Positions 17,785-28,439 of a DNA stretch of 31,523 nt are shown here, in pieces. The stretch is taken from contig BFEA01000771.1 in NCBI GenBank assembly GCA_003427395.1, positions 48,978-80,500 of the forward strand, in the 5' to 3' direction. A program made the position numbers and the translations under genes. The DNA comes from Chara braunii (Eukaryota; Streptophyta; Charophyceae; Charales; Characeae). Below the pieces are notes generated by a model, which saw only the letters and a program-made list of their open reading frames with translations, was not told the origin of the DNA and did no database searches. How positions within the stretch are numbered: position 1 is the first letter of the stretch; every line of letters starts with the position of its first letter.

Positions 17785-19051
17785 TAAATGGCCATTTAAA
17801 GAAAGGACTGAGGTTTTCTTTAGAAAGGTTGAGGAATGACGCTTTCGTGAAAGCAAGGGGTATGAGTGCAGAGAGTGGTTGAAGTTGACCCCGTGCAATG
17901 CATGGTTTGCCGATGTTGAATCCTTGATATGATTGCATGTATGGTTAGTGAGTGAAAGTTCAAATTCGACTTTGTCTACGATCATAATTATATCTTGAAA
18001 AAGTCACTGTGATTGTCAGAGTGATCGTCTCGTGTTTTATAAACCCCGTTGTGTGTATGTGGTATATTCGTCACATCTTCTATAACCGTGCACGTTGGTC
18101 AAACAGACTTGTATCGAGAAAAAGGGGGATTTTTTTAAAGCATTTTTATAGTTGGACGTTAAGGTCCGTAGCGGCTGTCAAAGTTAAACCCCTTGACCTG
18201 TTTTCAGGCCTCCAATGATGAAACCCCACTTTCAGTGTTAGGGGCATTCATCCGCTACAAAAGACAAAAAGTATGCCTACCACTTATTTGCGCAGGGTGC
18301 AGAAGAGGGTATAACTGACAACCGTCTTTGTCGTTGTCTATCGTCGAGAGATTAACCCGCCAAGACGCGTGTAAGTCGACACGTGAGTGTCGAAAGTGAC
18401 CTTAAAGATCATTGAGGACCGCATTATTATAGGTACCACATAGTACCCCATACTTGCGACAACTTATGTAATCATGCATGGTTAGTCGATATTACAAAGT
18501 CTACGTCACCACAATATTTATTATGAAACTCACGTTCGATACCCGCCTAATTTTTTCAGATGTGGAAGAAGGGACTATGAGCGATTTACGTACGAAGTTG
18601 GATATTATTTCACGTGAGATGTATCACGTGGTTAGATTTAACAGTCCTAGTCGACCGACGTATAACCTCGTTTGGGAGATCAGCGCTTTGGGCGACGATT
18701 CACGCACGGGTCCGATCTTGATGTTAACCGCACGTACCCCTATGCTACAGCGCACGAGAAACATCCTCGGTCGGGCCACCTATGCGATTGCATACGAAAA
18801 ACCTTCGCATGCTGTTATGTAGCTCGGCAGGAATACACCCACCTAAGGGATAGTGACAACTCCCATAGGTGGAGGTATGTTGTACCTCGCGTGACCCTAT
18901 CTTGTCGTAGGGGTTCGCGAGAGGTATGGCTGACGCATTTGGCCGGAGCGGGAAACGCTCTATGCGACAAACCCTACAAAATTCTGAGTGACGCGACAGG
19001 GAGGGGCCCTCTCTACGGGACCGATGCGTTCGACATCTCTTTTAAGGTGCA
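17785..19051 (+). repeat. Structured block X, copy 2 (LTR-like, ~1.27 kb)
   Basis: Diverged copy of 7897-9207 along its whole length. Hairpins retained: 18376-18393 (TCGACAC/GTGTCGA), 18398-18420, the CCACCTA...TAGGTGG stem around the GTGACA loop at about 18839-18872, 18894-18914, and GAGCG/CGCTC at about 18945-18963. It follows block P, so it occupies the 3' LTR position of the split element whose 5' copy would be X1. Frames at 18478-18822 and 18672-19064 overlap in different phases and are not conserved as open frames in X1 or X3, so they are not genes. Confidence 0.75.
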
Positions 19052-19097
19052 TTGTTCACTGTAAAATATTTTGTTTTGATTGAGCCTCGCTGAAGAA

Positions 19098-19101
<4 letters not shown>

Positions 19102-19132
<31 letters not shown>
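19102..19132. repeat. (GA)n microsatellite
   Basis: About 15 uninterrupted GA dinucleotides just after X2. 19133-19370 is AT-rich with no gene. Confidence 0.95.
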
Positions 19133-19135
<3 letters not shown>

Positions 19136-19375
19136 AATAGTGCAAGTTTCTAGCCCAAAATCAAATTATATGTATGTCCATTACAATTTCGTGATAATTG
19201 TAGTTTTTCTTTTTGTTAACGATATTGTTATTTATTTATTTTTCACTTTTTTTTATGCCTGTTTTCATTTAATTTAATTTCTTGCGCTATTCTTCATTCT
19301 ATTGCATCGTCGGTTGTCATTGGAGTTCGTTTTGTAGTTGCATTCAATTAATTACATTTTTTTTTTTTTTTGCAG

Positions 19376-19863
19376 CTTCCGGTGGTGGCGGGGACAGGGG
19401 TGGCGGGGACCTCCGACATCCATCCTTGCCCCTGTACCCCTGCCCCCGCCATCCATCCCCTACGGCCACCCCCAGCAGCGGGGAACCCCGCCAACCCCAC
19501 GCCCCGCTGATCCCCACGCCCCGACCCCTGCCAGCCACCCCCGGCCTTGCATACCGATCTATCCCTGCCCCCGCACCCCTATCCCATCCATCCCCGATGA
19601 ACTCCAATGACAACTCCAACATCAACCCCCGCACCCCCATCCATCCCCGTCAGGCATCCAAGGACAACCTCCGCACCCCATCCCCGCCATCCATCCCCGA
19701 CGGCAACCCCAAGCAGCGGGAAACCCCGCCAACCCCACGCCTCCGCCGATCCCCACGCCCCGACCCCCGCCAGCCACCCCTGGCCCTGCACGCCGATCTT
19801 CGCCCCCGACAGCAACCTCCGCCCCCCCGATCCCTGCCGCCCGCCCCCCCGTCACCCGAGAGG

Positions 19864-19922
<59 letters not shown>

Positions 19923-19965
19923 CCTCACCCCCCCCCCGCAACCCCCCCCCCCCCCCCCCCCTCGG
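19376..19965. repeat. C-rich minisatellite (240-bp unit x2), (GA)n and poly-C
   Basis: Two copies of a ~240-bp C-rich unit (landmark CCATCCC[TC]ACGGC at 19452 and 19692), each built from shorter CCCCGCCATCCATCCCC-type repeats. A (GA)n run follows (about 19867-19918), then C runs broken by single A, G or T (about 19926-19961). The 258-codon Pro-rich and 188-codon plus-strand frames and all minus-strand frames here are products of base composition. Confidence 0.85.
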
Positions 19966-20880
19966 ACCCCTGTTGCGACCCCGAACCCCACACTTGGACC
20001 CCTGGTACCGCACCGACAACCCCCACCCCCACGCGAAGGACCACCCCGATCCCGGTAGGGGAGGGTCTCTCCTCGGGGAGGGGTGTGAAGAGGCTATTTT
20101 TTTGCAAAAATGCAGAAAATGTCTGCGCGTAGGGGGTATCGTTGCCTTCCCCCCCCTCGTCATTTTTTTTTAATATTTTTTTATTTTAGGGTTCGGACCT
20201 GGGGTTCAGGACCCTCGAACGCGAACCCCCGGATCCCTGTTGGGGGTTCAAGGACTGGAGTTGACAATGCTGGTCCTTATCCCATAGCTATAAATTGCGA
20301 GGGAGTGGTTTACCTCAACGTTTGACATGAGTGGAAAAATGATTACCGGAATACTCATGTAGTTGGTCTTCAAATTCTGCATCGTAAGACAACAATTTGA
20401 TGGTCCACGTGACAAGGACAATGAATATCCATTTTGCATGTTTCCAGAAGGTGTTGGGTTCGTCAACACCCACAGACGCCACACTAATGCTATGTTTCAA
20501 CTCCTCGAGTGGTGGATGCTAAAGACCAATCATATTATCAGCAAAAATACTTTACATCAATCCCAAGCTAACGTCGGTTGAGACGATGATGTGTCATCTA
20601 CACATGTGTCCTAGACACATTCAACATGCTCAATGCATGTTGCAAAATTTGGGTCGCCTAACATTGCATGGAGACATGTTTTTTGTTTTTCGTTGTTTTA
20701 TGTTCCGTTTCACAACATGCGTTGTAAATCTATAGCCTAAATGAAAAAAATTCCACTGGGTTGCTGTGAAATAAAATTTGAGAAACGCACAAGGAAAAAA
20801 CATCCTCATTCCATGATAGCCGAGTCTGCTGAAGTTTTGTAAAAAAAACAAGTTGATGTGAATCTATAATAACTCCTTGA
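19966..20880. other. No gene recognised
   Basis: G/C-rich sequence with paired GGGTTC/GAACCC motifs (20190-20250), then AT-rich DNA. A 72-codon frame at 20363-20581 is non-repetitive but has no recognisable motif and I do not call it. Confidence 0.5.
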
Positions 20881-21060
20881 ACCCCGCCCCCGACCCTAGC
20901 CTCGGGTGTCCCTGAACCGCGTTCCCGACCCATGCCCCGAGGGTTCCTAAACCCTGCCCCCGCCCCCGACCCTTGGCCTCGGGGATCCCTGACCCCCATG
21001 CCCACAACGGAACCCTGGCCCTAGGGGTCCCTGAGCCGCACCGCCGCCCTACTCCCCAGC
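20881..21060. repeat. C-rich minisatellite (~47 bp, about four units)
   Basis: Repeats of AACCCCGCCCCCGACCCT plus GCCTCGGGG-TCCCTG, degenerate. Minus-strand Gly/Arg-rich frames across it are repeat translations. 21061-21300 shows no gene. Confidence 0.8.
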
Positions 21061-21300
21061 CAACCTTGCATGTGCTCTGCCCCCAACCAACCTCCTCCCT
21101 GCCCCAGCTCAGCCCCGGTCTCGTCCCTGCGCCGAGGACCACCTCAGTCTCACCAGCGATGGTTGTGCCCTCGGGGAGGGTCCAAGGTGGGGTAAAATTT
21201 TTATTGTGACATTTTGGGGCGCGGGGTGCAGGTTGTTGCTACCCGCTCCCTCTATTGTTTTTTTAACCTCTCTCGACACACTTCATTTGTTTCCTCATTT

Positions 21301-21420
21301 TTAATTGATTGATTGATTGGTTGATTGGTTAATTGGTTGATTGGTTGATTGGTTGATTGATTGATTGGTAGCCGGGGGGGGGAGATCGTCCACGCCCCAC
21401 GCACATACACACATGCATAT
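21301..21420 (+). repeat. Low-complexity cassette, copy 2
   Basis: TGAT/TGGT tetranucleotide tract (about 21304-21368), then GGTAGC, a nine-base G run, a C-rich segment and ACGCACATACACAC. Same order as 22146-22225 and the reverse of 4-163. Confidence 0.75.
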
Positions 21421-21440
21421 TCATGGTTGGGTGGGTATGT

Positions 21441-22085
21441 AGAGTAAGTTTTATGACTGTGTCATATTAGTTTCTCATGCTTATTGTCGTTCTTTTCAGG
21501 GGCTTGGACCGACATCCTGCTAGGGTTTTAAGGTTGGCGTGAGTAAAGTCGACCACTTTTCTCGGGGTTATCTCTAACTTCAGGTGATGTGGTGAGTCCT
21601 TATCCACCAGTCAAATGCATCCTGGGCAGATTGTCGGGGTTCAGCCTCCCGACAAAATAATCTGGCACAATCATGTTTTTATTGAGTATATAGCGAATGG
21701 GACAATACACAACACGACCTTGCCAAGCTCTTCATTCAAACGGATCAATGAGGCTAGGGTCGGGACCGTACTAACGGTCATGCCATTGGGTGTCCATGGC
21801 TGAGTGAGTGCGCAGAGTGAGTTTTATGACTGTGGCAGATTAGTTTCTCAGACTCGTTGTCGTTATTGTATGAGTTTTGGACCGACAGTCTGCTAGGATT
21901 GCAAGGTTGGTGTGAGAAAAGACGACCACTTTTCTTAAGGGTATTGCTAACTCTGGGCAATGTGGGGAACACTTATCCATCAGTCAAATGCATCCTGGGT
22001 AGACTGTCGGGGTTCAACCTCCTTATGAGTTGATGAAAGCCGACGAAATAGTATGGGCACAATCATGTTTTTTTTTAGTGTATAG
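21441..22085. repeat. Diverged tandem duplication (~260-270-bp copies, ~375-390 bp apart)
   Basis: 21441-21695 and 21814-22085 share AGAGTRAGTTTTATGACTG at the left, TCAAATGCATCCTGGG in the middle and GGCACAATCATG at the right (offset 373 to 391 bp, with indels). Each copy is flanked on one side by a low-complexity cassette, so cassette plus unit may have been duplicated together. Confidence 0.85.
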
Positions 22086-22240
22086 TGGGCACACACACAC
22101 ACACACGTGCACGTTCGTGCTTTTTTTTTTTTCAATTTTTTTTNNTTTTTTATTGATTTATTGATTGATTGATTGGTTGGTTGGTAGCGGGGGGGTCGCC
22201 CACCCTCCGCGCATGCACACACACATGCGTGCGTGTTGGC
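22082..22240 (+). repeat. Low-complexity cassette, copy 3, with assembly gap
   Basis: CA repeats, a T run containing two Ns (22144-22145), TGAT repeats (22153-22176), GGTAGCGGGGGGG, a C-rich core, and CA repeats again. The Ns mark an unresolved homopolymer. Confidence 0.75.
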
Positions 22241-23311
22241 GCTTTCTTTTTCTTTTTTTCAACTTTTTCTCACGAACCTAGTGTGAGGCGGCCAACCTCA
22301 AGTGACGTGCACTCATTCGGAAGTTGAATTCAGAGTCTCAGATTGTCGCGCTTATGACCTGGGTATTCTGCAAAGTACTCTGCTGCTGTCGGTGCGAATA
22401 CCCTTACAAAGGTATCCGCCCTGGTTTTTGCAAATAACCCAAAAAAAAAAAAAAAATTGGATTAAAGTCTGAGTGTATCACGCAAAGGCGCGACTGCGTC
22501 TGTATCCTGCCTTCGCTAGGAGGTTGACCGAGATAGAGGGTTTGTGAGCGCGTAAATTTTAAGACGTGCGTGTGATTTTTCTTTTTGTATTGCCCATGGG
22601 TTGATATAGGTGGCCGGCCTGTTTTTTTATTACTAAAATACAGCAATAATCTGAAAGGTCTGTGTTTGTTTGTCCGATATGTTTGACCGGCGGAAGCCTT
22701 GGCATGCCAGGTGGCGCTCGTGGTGGTCATGACGCGGCTTGCGCAAGCCGGTGTGGAGGTCTGGAAATTGATTGTGTAGTCGTTGATGGGGGTAGGGCTC
22801 ATGCCAAGTTCTTAGCCTTGAGCACGGCGCTGCAACGTTTTATATAAGATTTCACGCCTGCTGGTCTCAGGCTTGGGCTTAGCCCTATAGGTTACGACAT
22901 TGGGTTCTCATGATGGAGGTGCAGAGATCGAGGCCAGCGGACAACGACGCAGGAGCAGCGGAGCAGCCTGGAGAAAAACCGAAGGGTTCAGGGCCCAACG
23001 GGGCTATCCCTGTCAGTTTTTGCTGGCAGGCGCGATGACGGGCTCGACCCACGACTGGCAAGGTGCCAGCGGTCCCTTATTTTCCTAAATACCCGTTTTC
23101 TTTGTGTTCTTAATTTTTACAGGGTTTTATTGTCCCGTCCCTCCTAGGACTTGGTACCGTGGCTGGGACTACTACCCAAGGGCCAGCTCAACGGGTACAG
23201 TCTGGACCATTGGAACAAAAAGTGTACTCGGATCCAGAGGGTGGAGCTTGGTGACGAAACCCAAATATTCTGGGCCAACCCGACGACAACCCTTGAGGCG
23301 CCGTGTGCCTA
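22241..23311. other. No gene recognised; A-run at 22441
   Basis: Contains a 16-base A run (about 22441-22456) that could be the tail of a retroposed sequence, and GC-rich, mostly non-repetitive DNA up to the U6 copy. No protein family, tRNA or snRNA match was recognised in 22460-23311. Confidence 0.4.
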
Positions 23312-23400
23312 GTCCTTCGGGACATCCGTAAAGATTGGAACGACAAAAAGAAGATTAGCATGGCCTCTATGCAAGGATAGCACGTATAAATCGGACAATG
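23312..23400 (+). pseudogene. U6: U6 snRNA pseudogene (plant type)
   Basis: U6 is the catalytic snRNA of the spliceosome. The copy aligns to plant U6 from its 5' end: stem GTCC-TTCG-GGAC, then ACATCCG, ATTGGAACGA, the diagnostic AGAAGATTAGCATGG (23349-23363), GCAAGGAT and CACG, AAATCG. Features against function: the invariant ACAGAGA box reads AAAAAGA, the sequence after GCAAGGAT is altered, and there is no plant upstream element or TATA box at the usual position, nor a clean terminal T run at the expected 3' end. The 5' stem has lost one C and one G from opposite arms and so still pairs. Most likely a decayed or retroposed copy; a divergent expressed variant is a weaker alternative. Confidence 0.88.
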
Positions 23401-24960
23401 TTTTCGTGTTCGGATGTTTTGTTTTTTCGACCTCCGATATGCGTATGTCATGAGGTGCAGTGCGCTATTGGATCGTAGTGCGTTGATGTCTTAGCTGACG
23501 TTTGCGTATCAGCATAGATAAGAAGGGCGAGGGGAGCCGAGTGCTCAGGGAGTCGGGGGGAGGGCTGAGGGGTCGTGGCACCTGCCTCAGAGTCACGAGG
23601 TGGGTAGGGAGGCAGGAGAGATACTCCCATCGTCAAGATCCCAGAAAAAGAAGAGGAAGTTTCAGAGACAGTCAGAGACTATGTGCTTCTAGTTTCTGGA
23701 TGGTATGCATAGGGCCCTAGAATGTCCAAAGGGCCCTAGAATGTCAAAAGTTCCTCGAAGATAAGACCGCGGGGCGAGTTATTGAGAAGGACGGAAGGAT
23801 ATACGATAGGCAAGGTCGAGTGGTAGAGAGAGCTCCAGATGGGGGTAGAGCTCAGTTGTATAGGCAAAACCAAGAGGAGATGAGTGAGTAGGGGCTGGTT
23901 TGTCTATACGAGTTAGAGATGTATATACCATAAGTCGGATACATGTGTCCTGTTTTCTTATACATAAGTAAAGGGTAGTGTACAATAGAGTTTTGAGGAT
24001 TTTTTTGTTACGATTCAGGAGATAGGACTCAACTGTGTGATATTCGGAAGATATTTGGTTTAGTTTACATTGTCGTTTTTATGACTCAGAGTTTACTTGT
24101 ACCTTTAAGAATGTTTTGAGAGTAAAAACACTAGAGACGTGGGTCTACTTAGAATGAGAGAGATAGGGAGTTGAGTACCAAATTTGGGTTTTGAGAGACA
24201 TTATACCTGAGTGTACATTAAGTGAAGATTTTGAGACTATTTCCTTGAATATGACGATCACTCTCACTCTCACATGTGTGGTTTATCCTGGTGTATGATG
24301 GTTTGTGTGAACAATGTGTGAAAAATATCTCATATACTTCGTATTTTGTGATTGTGAATGAGTGTGAACTGTCTACTCTTCGGTATACTCGTGCAATCTG
24401 CCCGTGGGCGGATGATAAGGCCAAGTATAAGGAGGGGAAGTGCAGTCTGTTTGTGAAAAGCTGTGAAAATCCTGAAGAATTTATGAGTCATTGAGACTCG
24501 ACTGCTTACCATGTCGAATGTTTATTGTTTGAGTTGTGATAAAGGACTCATAAGTTGGCCTCTCAGTTTGAGTTGTTTTATGGTTGAGACACCCCTGAGT
24601 GGAAGGGTTGTCTCATGTTTTGTTTGGAAAACTCATCTTCAAAGAGGGAAAATATTTTATTGAGTGAGACCTCCTTCGCATAAAAGGTGGTTAATAGATT
24701 TAATGGCATGGAAAACTGATTTTGAAGGATAACGACTGATGAGAGGAACCAGGTTTTGTTTGGCCATTTGGTGGAGTTTTCAGGAATGTCGCAAAATGAT
24801 TTGCTTTTGAGAGATGTCATTGAGATGTGTGACTTCCTTACTCTGATCAATTTGGGAAGTCACGGCCTTGTGAATCCGGCAGTGATTTTGTTTTGTGAAT
24901 GTGGAGAGGTTGCCATGTTTTCTCTGTGTTGTCCCACAGAGGGTTGGTAAATACCGTTTA
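23401..24960. other. No gene recognised; possible remnants of decayed retroelement frames
   Basis: 23500-23860 has Glu/Arg-rich broken frames in the style of the gag remnant at 1002-2675, but no diagnostic motif. 23990-24960 is T/G-rich with only short frames. Confidence 0.35.
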
Positions 24961-25420
24961 TGTGTGACAGGCCTATGCGTGGTCCCGCAATAGACCCATG
25001 TTGTTGCGACACACTGTCCAGTCACTTGTCCTAATCTTAAGGCATATAAGGAAGACCAAGTTAAACGGTAAAGCTTTAGCACCACTAGGGCATAACCCCT
25101 AGGGATGGCTGCTGGCCGACACAACCTGGTCGCGGGCCCACGTCTTACCAAGGAAGTAAAGACTTAAAGGGTGTGGTCGCCTAGGAGGGTTTTACTCCTA
25201 CGGAACGACGTGGGATAGGAGTCGAGTCATATGAGTCTTTTTGGTAGTCCTGATTGAATGCTTATCAGGGGAAAACCTATCGTTGTGCAACCATCGAAGG
25301 ACACTGCCGCTAAGGTAACAATGCGGTAAGCCGTAGATCTGGCTCGATCGACCAGGCTATAGTGGGTCAGGATGGAGACCTTGCCTTTCTGTACTAGACT
25401 GCAGAAAGAGTTGAGATGAT
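24961..25420. other. Non-coding region with several short hairpins
   Basis: Hairpins at 25085-25102 (CTAGGG/CCCTAG), 25182-25200 (TAGGAG/CTCCTA) and 25249-25269 (CCTGAT/ATCAGG). The density resembles block X, but the sequence is not a recognisable fourth copy. It might be an LTR of a different family. Confidence 0.35.
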
Positions 25421-27420
25421 TTTTTTGTGTATGTATGTTTATGTGTTTGATCGTGAGAATTTTTGGGAGGAAGGCGAGAGTGTCTTCTGAGGTCTCATTT
25501 AAGGTCCGCCTCCCTGGTTATGGCTTTGCTTACGAGGAAAGAGTCTGAGTGGGACAGTCAATGAGAAGTCGGCGTTTGTCTAGGACAAATGGAGGGGACG
25601 GATATGGTGGGTTGAAGGCTATATAGTTCGCCAAATTCCTGACGAAACCAGGTGAGCCAAAGTATAAAACCAGGGTTTTGATATATCGCGAATTGAATAG
25701 CGTGGACAGAATTTATAGTAAGGTAGGGGGTTTGGTGCCATAAGAGTCATGGGTTGTGCGAAGGTGACGGGATCATAGATATGGAGGGAGCAGCTAATGC
25801 GGAACCCAGCCGAGTCTGAACGAAGTTTGGACGATGGGAATGCTAGAGTAGGAGTTCCCTTAGATTTTTAGTTGGGTCACGGTTTCGACACGGTGGGGGT
25901 TATAAGCAGTGCGTGGAGAGAAGCGATTTCAGGCGGGATTGTGTATCTGGCTAGATTACAGGGGAAAATCTAGTCGGTTTGCCCAGCGGGCAGGTGGAGA
26001 TAGTGTGAGGTCTACCGGAAGTTGGAGACGTATCTGTTGACTAGGGCGCTGCACGTAGGCATAGAAGCAAAGAGCAAGGGATGAGTTTGAAGGCTTACCT
26101 GTAGAATGGTAGGTTCAAACGGGATGTATCTGGTCATGTTTAGTGGGAGATTTGCTCAGAATTTTTTTGGCTAAGTTGAAAGGGGTAGAGCGGAGGGAGG
26201 CAACCGTAGGAGTGATTGTTTATCTACGAGCAGCGGGCTGCTCACCTCGGCTTAGGGCAATAAAACGGCAGGCGGGCGGTGGGGGTATAGGCAGGCCTAT
26301 CAGTGGAGGCGCTGCCTATCTTACCAGACAGAGCGATCAAGGGGAAACATCATGAATTTGCCTACGGCCAATACGTTTGGGTCGCAAGCACAACAGGTGG
26401 ATGAGCCCTTCTGGAAGCGTCGTTGTTGCAAACATTGAGGGAGTAAAGTGCCATTCTGCACGATGTAAGCAGTCGCGGTAGTAGTAGCGGTTTGAGCGCA
26501 AAGTGGCGAGGGGGACTACTATTGCGAAGCCTGCTGGCAAGGTGGTTGTCGCTCAGGCAGAATACGGTTGAAATAAAAATCAGGAAGTGGTTGTGTGGGA
26601 CTGAGAGAGGCTGATTCGGGGTTCACTACTGGGTTTGCAGTATTGGGCGGTGGCTGCGGTCGCAGGGAATACCACTGTGCTTCTGTCCTCCATGCATCTC
26701 GGTCGTGCAATATCGTTGACGCAGCCTTGGTCAACAACACTTGACACAGCGCACGCCTCGTATGCACCTTCAAAGTATCGTAGTACAACAAAGGTATGCA
26801 ATCAAGACCCAGCGAGGATGTAGCTCAACACAGCAAACGCAGCGAAACTCAGTTGTTCGTACGATCGTGCTTAGTACGGCAACCCTCAACAAGCACAACC
26901 ATCATTATTGCCAAGGAAAGCGAGGGTGGTTGGGTGGTAAAGGGAGGCCGCTGCCGCAGCTTGGAGAAGTGGTTGGAAAGGGGGGTTATCGCTGCGATTT
27001 GAGAGTCTGTCAGGAGAGTCTGTTTCAGCAGTTTGATTTCGGAAGGTGACCAAGCTGTTATGTTGGCCACTATTGCGGGGACCTCAGGCGAAAGAAGACT
27101 TGAAGGCCCTCTCCTGCGAGTCTGAGTGCACCCCTCTTGGATCTGAGAGTCTCAAATCTATCTTCATCTGCCTTTCTTACTCTAAGTCTAGTCTATAGGT
27201 TCGGGGAGGAAGGCGGCAGGCGGTATTGCAACCCGTAGGTCCGCACCGAGACTCTGTGGGGGGTCAGCCCACCGATTGCGGGAGCTCTGCCGGAACTCAG
27301 GAGGAGTTCTGGAGGCAGGGAACTCAGAGGTAACCATTGCTTCCCCTTATAAACCCAGTTATAACCCCTACATATACATCTTTATATGTATCTGACTGAG
27401 TGTATTAAGTGCACCCCTAC
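25421..27420. other. No gene recognised
   Basis: G-rich, mostly unique-looking DNA. Includes a perfect 7-bp hairpin near 25953-25974 (CTAGATT/AATCTAG) and ACATATA/TATATGT at about 27370-27390. Frames of 60-100 codons overlap on both strands without a motif, so none is called. Confidence 0.4.
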
Positions 27421-27597
27421 TTTGACTTTCAGTTTGACTTTCAGGATATAATCCAAATTAAGTAAAAGCATGTGTGCACAATTTTTCAGTTTCAACTTTT
27501 GTTTGGTTGTCTGAAAGCAGATTGAGAAAAGGGGTTGCATCAGGGGGGAAGGCTGAGAGGAAGGTAGTTTTGCTTGCGCTTGAATTGGTCTTATTGG

Positions 27598-28423
27598 GTC
27601 AGGCATTGTTTTTAAGATGAATGGTCTGACTGTTGTCTTTTGTTCTGTTTTCTGAAGGGCCAAGCATTGTTTCTAAGACGAATGGCTTTGTCGCTATAAT
27701 TATTTAATTTAGTCAGGCATTGTTTCTAAGATGAATGACCTGGCTGTTTATTTTATGGGGTATTGATTGCTTAAACTCTGAGGACCAGACATTGTTTCTA
27801 AGATGAATGGTCTGGTCGCTGTTTATTTTTTGGTGGTTTTTGAACAGTCTCTGGGTCTTGGCCCAAGGTACTCTGCTTTTTTTAGTGCTGAGAAAAACGC
27901 GTTGAGCATTGTCTCTAAAACGAATGATCCAACTCTTTTGGCTGTTTTATTTTGAGAGGAGGTTCAAGCCAAAGACTGAACATTGTTTCTAAGAGGAATG
28001 GTCTAAGTCTGAGGCCACAAGATTATAATCTGAACAAAGGAATAAGACTCTATATATTTTTATATCTATATGGTTATAAGAACAAGACTAGCCAGACATT
28101 GTTTTTAAGACGAATGGTCTGACTATAGCCCTAGCACAAATTAAGAGAGTATAACTAAGAGTTATAATTGAAGGTAACTTGGGCACGCTGAGCATTGTTT
28201 CTAAGACGAATGGCTCGACCCTACGCTCACTTATGAAGATCAAGTTCAAATATATATATATATATATAACTTGGCTATTTAAACAGTTCAGGGAAACTAA
28301 GCATTGTTTCTAATACGAATGACTTAGTCATGTGCCCAAGGAAGAGAGAAGTAGTTGTGCAATATATTCGTGTATAAGTAAGGCAGAGAGTTGGCATTGC
28401 TTCTAAGACGAATGACCAATCTC
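27598..28423 (+). repeat. Hairpin array C, complete, ten units
   Basis: Units at 27598-27630, 27659-27692, 27712-27744, 27783-27817, 27901-27933, 27973-28010, 28090-28124, 28188-28219, 28296-28328 and 28388-28423; spacing grows from ~55 to ~118 bp. Consensus CATTGTTTCTAAGWYGAATG, with CATT pairing AATG and, outside it, a variable stem. Examples: unit 4 GACCAGAC/GTCTGGTC, unit 8 GAGC/GCTC, unit 9 ACTAAG/CTTAGT, unit 10 GAGTTGG/CCAATCTC, unit 6 AGACT/AGTCT. Spacers contain no gene and include a TATATA tract (28250-28268). Confidence 0.92.
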
Positions 28424-28439
28424 AATGCCCTATGTAAGT

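Noticed and set aside
18478-19064. Two overlapping frames (114 and 130 aa) in X2
   Set aside because: The same region in X1 and X3 does not keep these frames open, while its stems are conserved; the structure explains the conservation better than coding.
19282-20173. Proline-rich proteins of 258 and 188 aa
   Set aside because: They translate a C-rich minisatellite, a GA microsatellite and poly-C; long frames occur on both strands because of composition.
20363-20581. 72-aa frame with unusual composition
   Set aside because: Too short, no recognisable motif, and an overlapping minus-strand frame of similar length; left unannotated.
26814-26850. GAGGATGTAGCTCAA as a tRNA A box
   Set aside because: No B box, no acceptor stem complement and no Pol III terminator nearby.
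27598-28423. Regularly spaced repeats resembling a CRISPR array
   Set aside because: The conserved part is the loop of a hairpin with variable arms, spacers vary from about 20 to 85 bases and are themselves conserved between copies, and the context is a eukaryotic retroelement.
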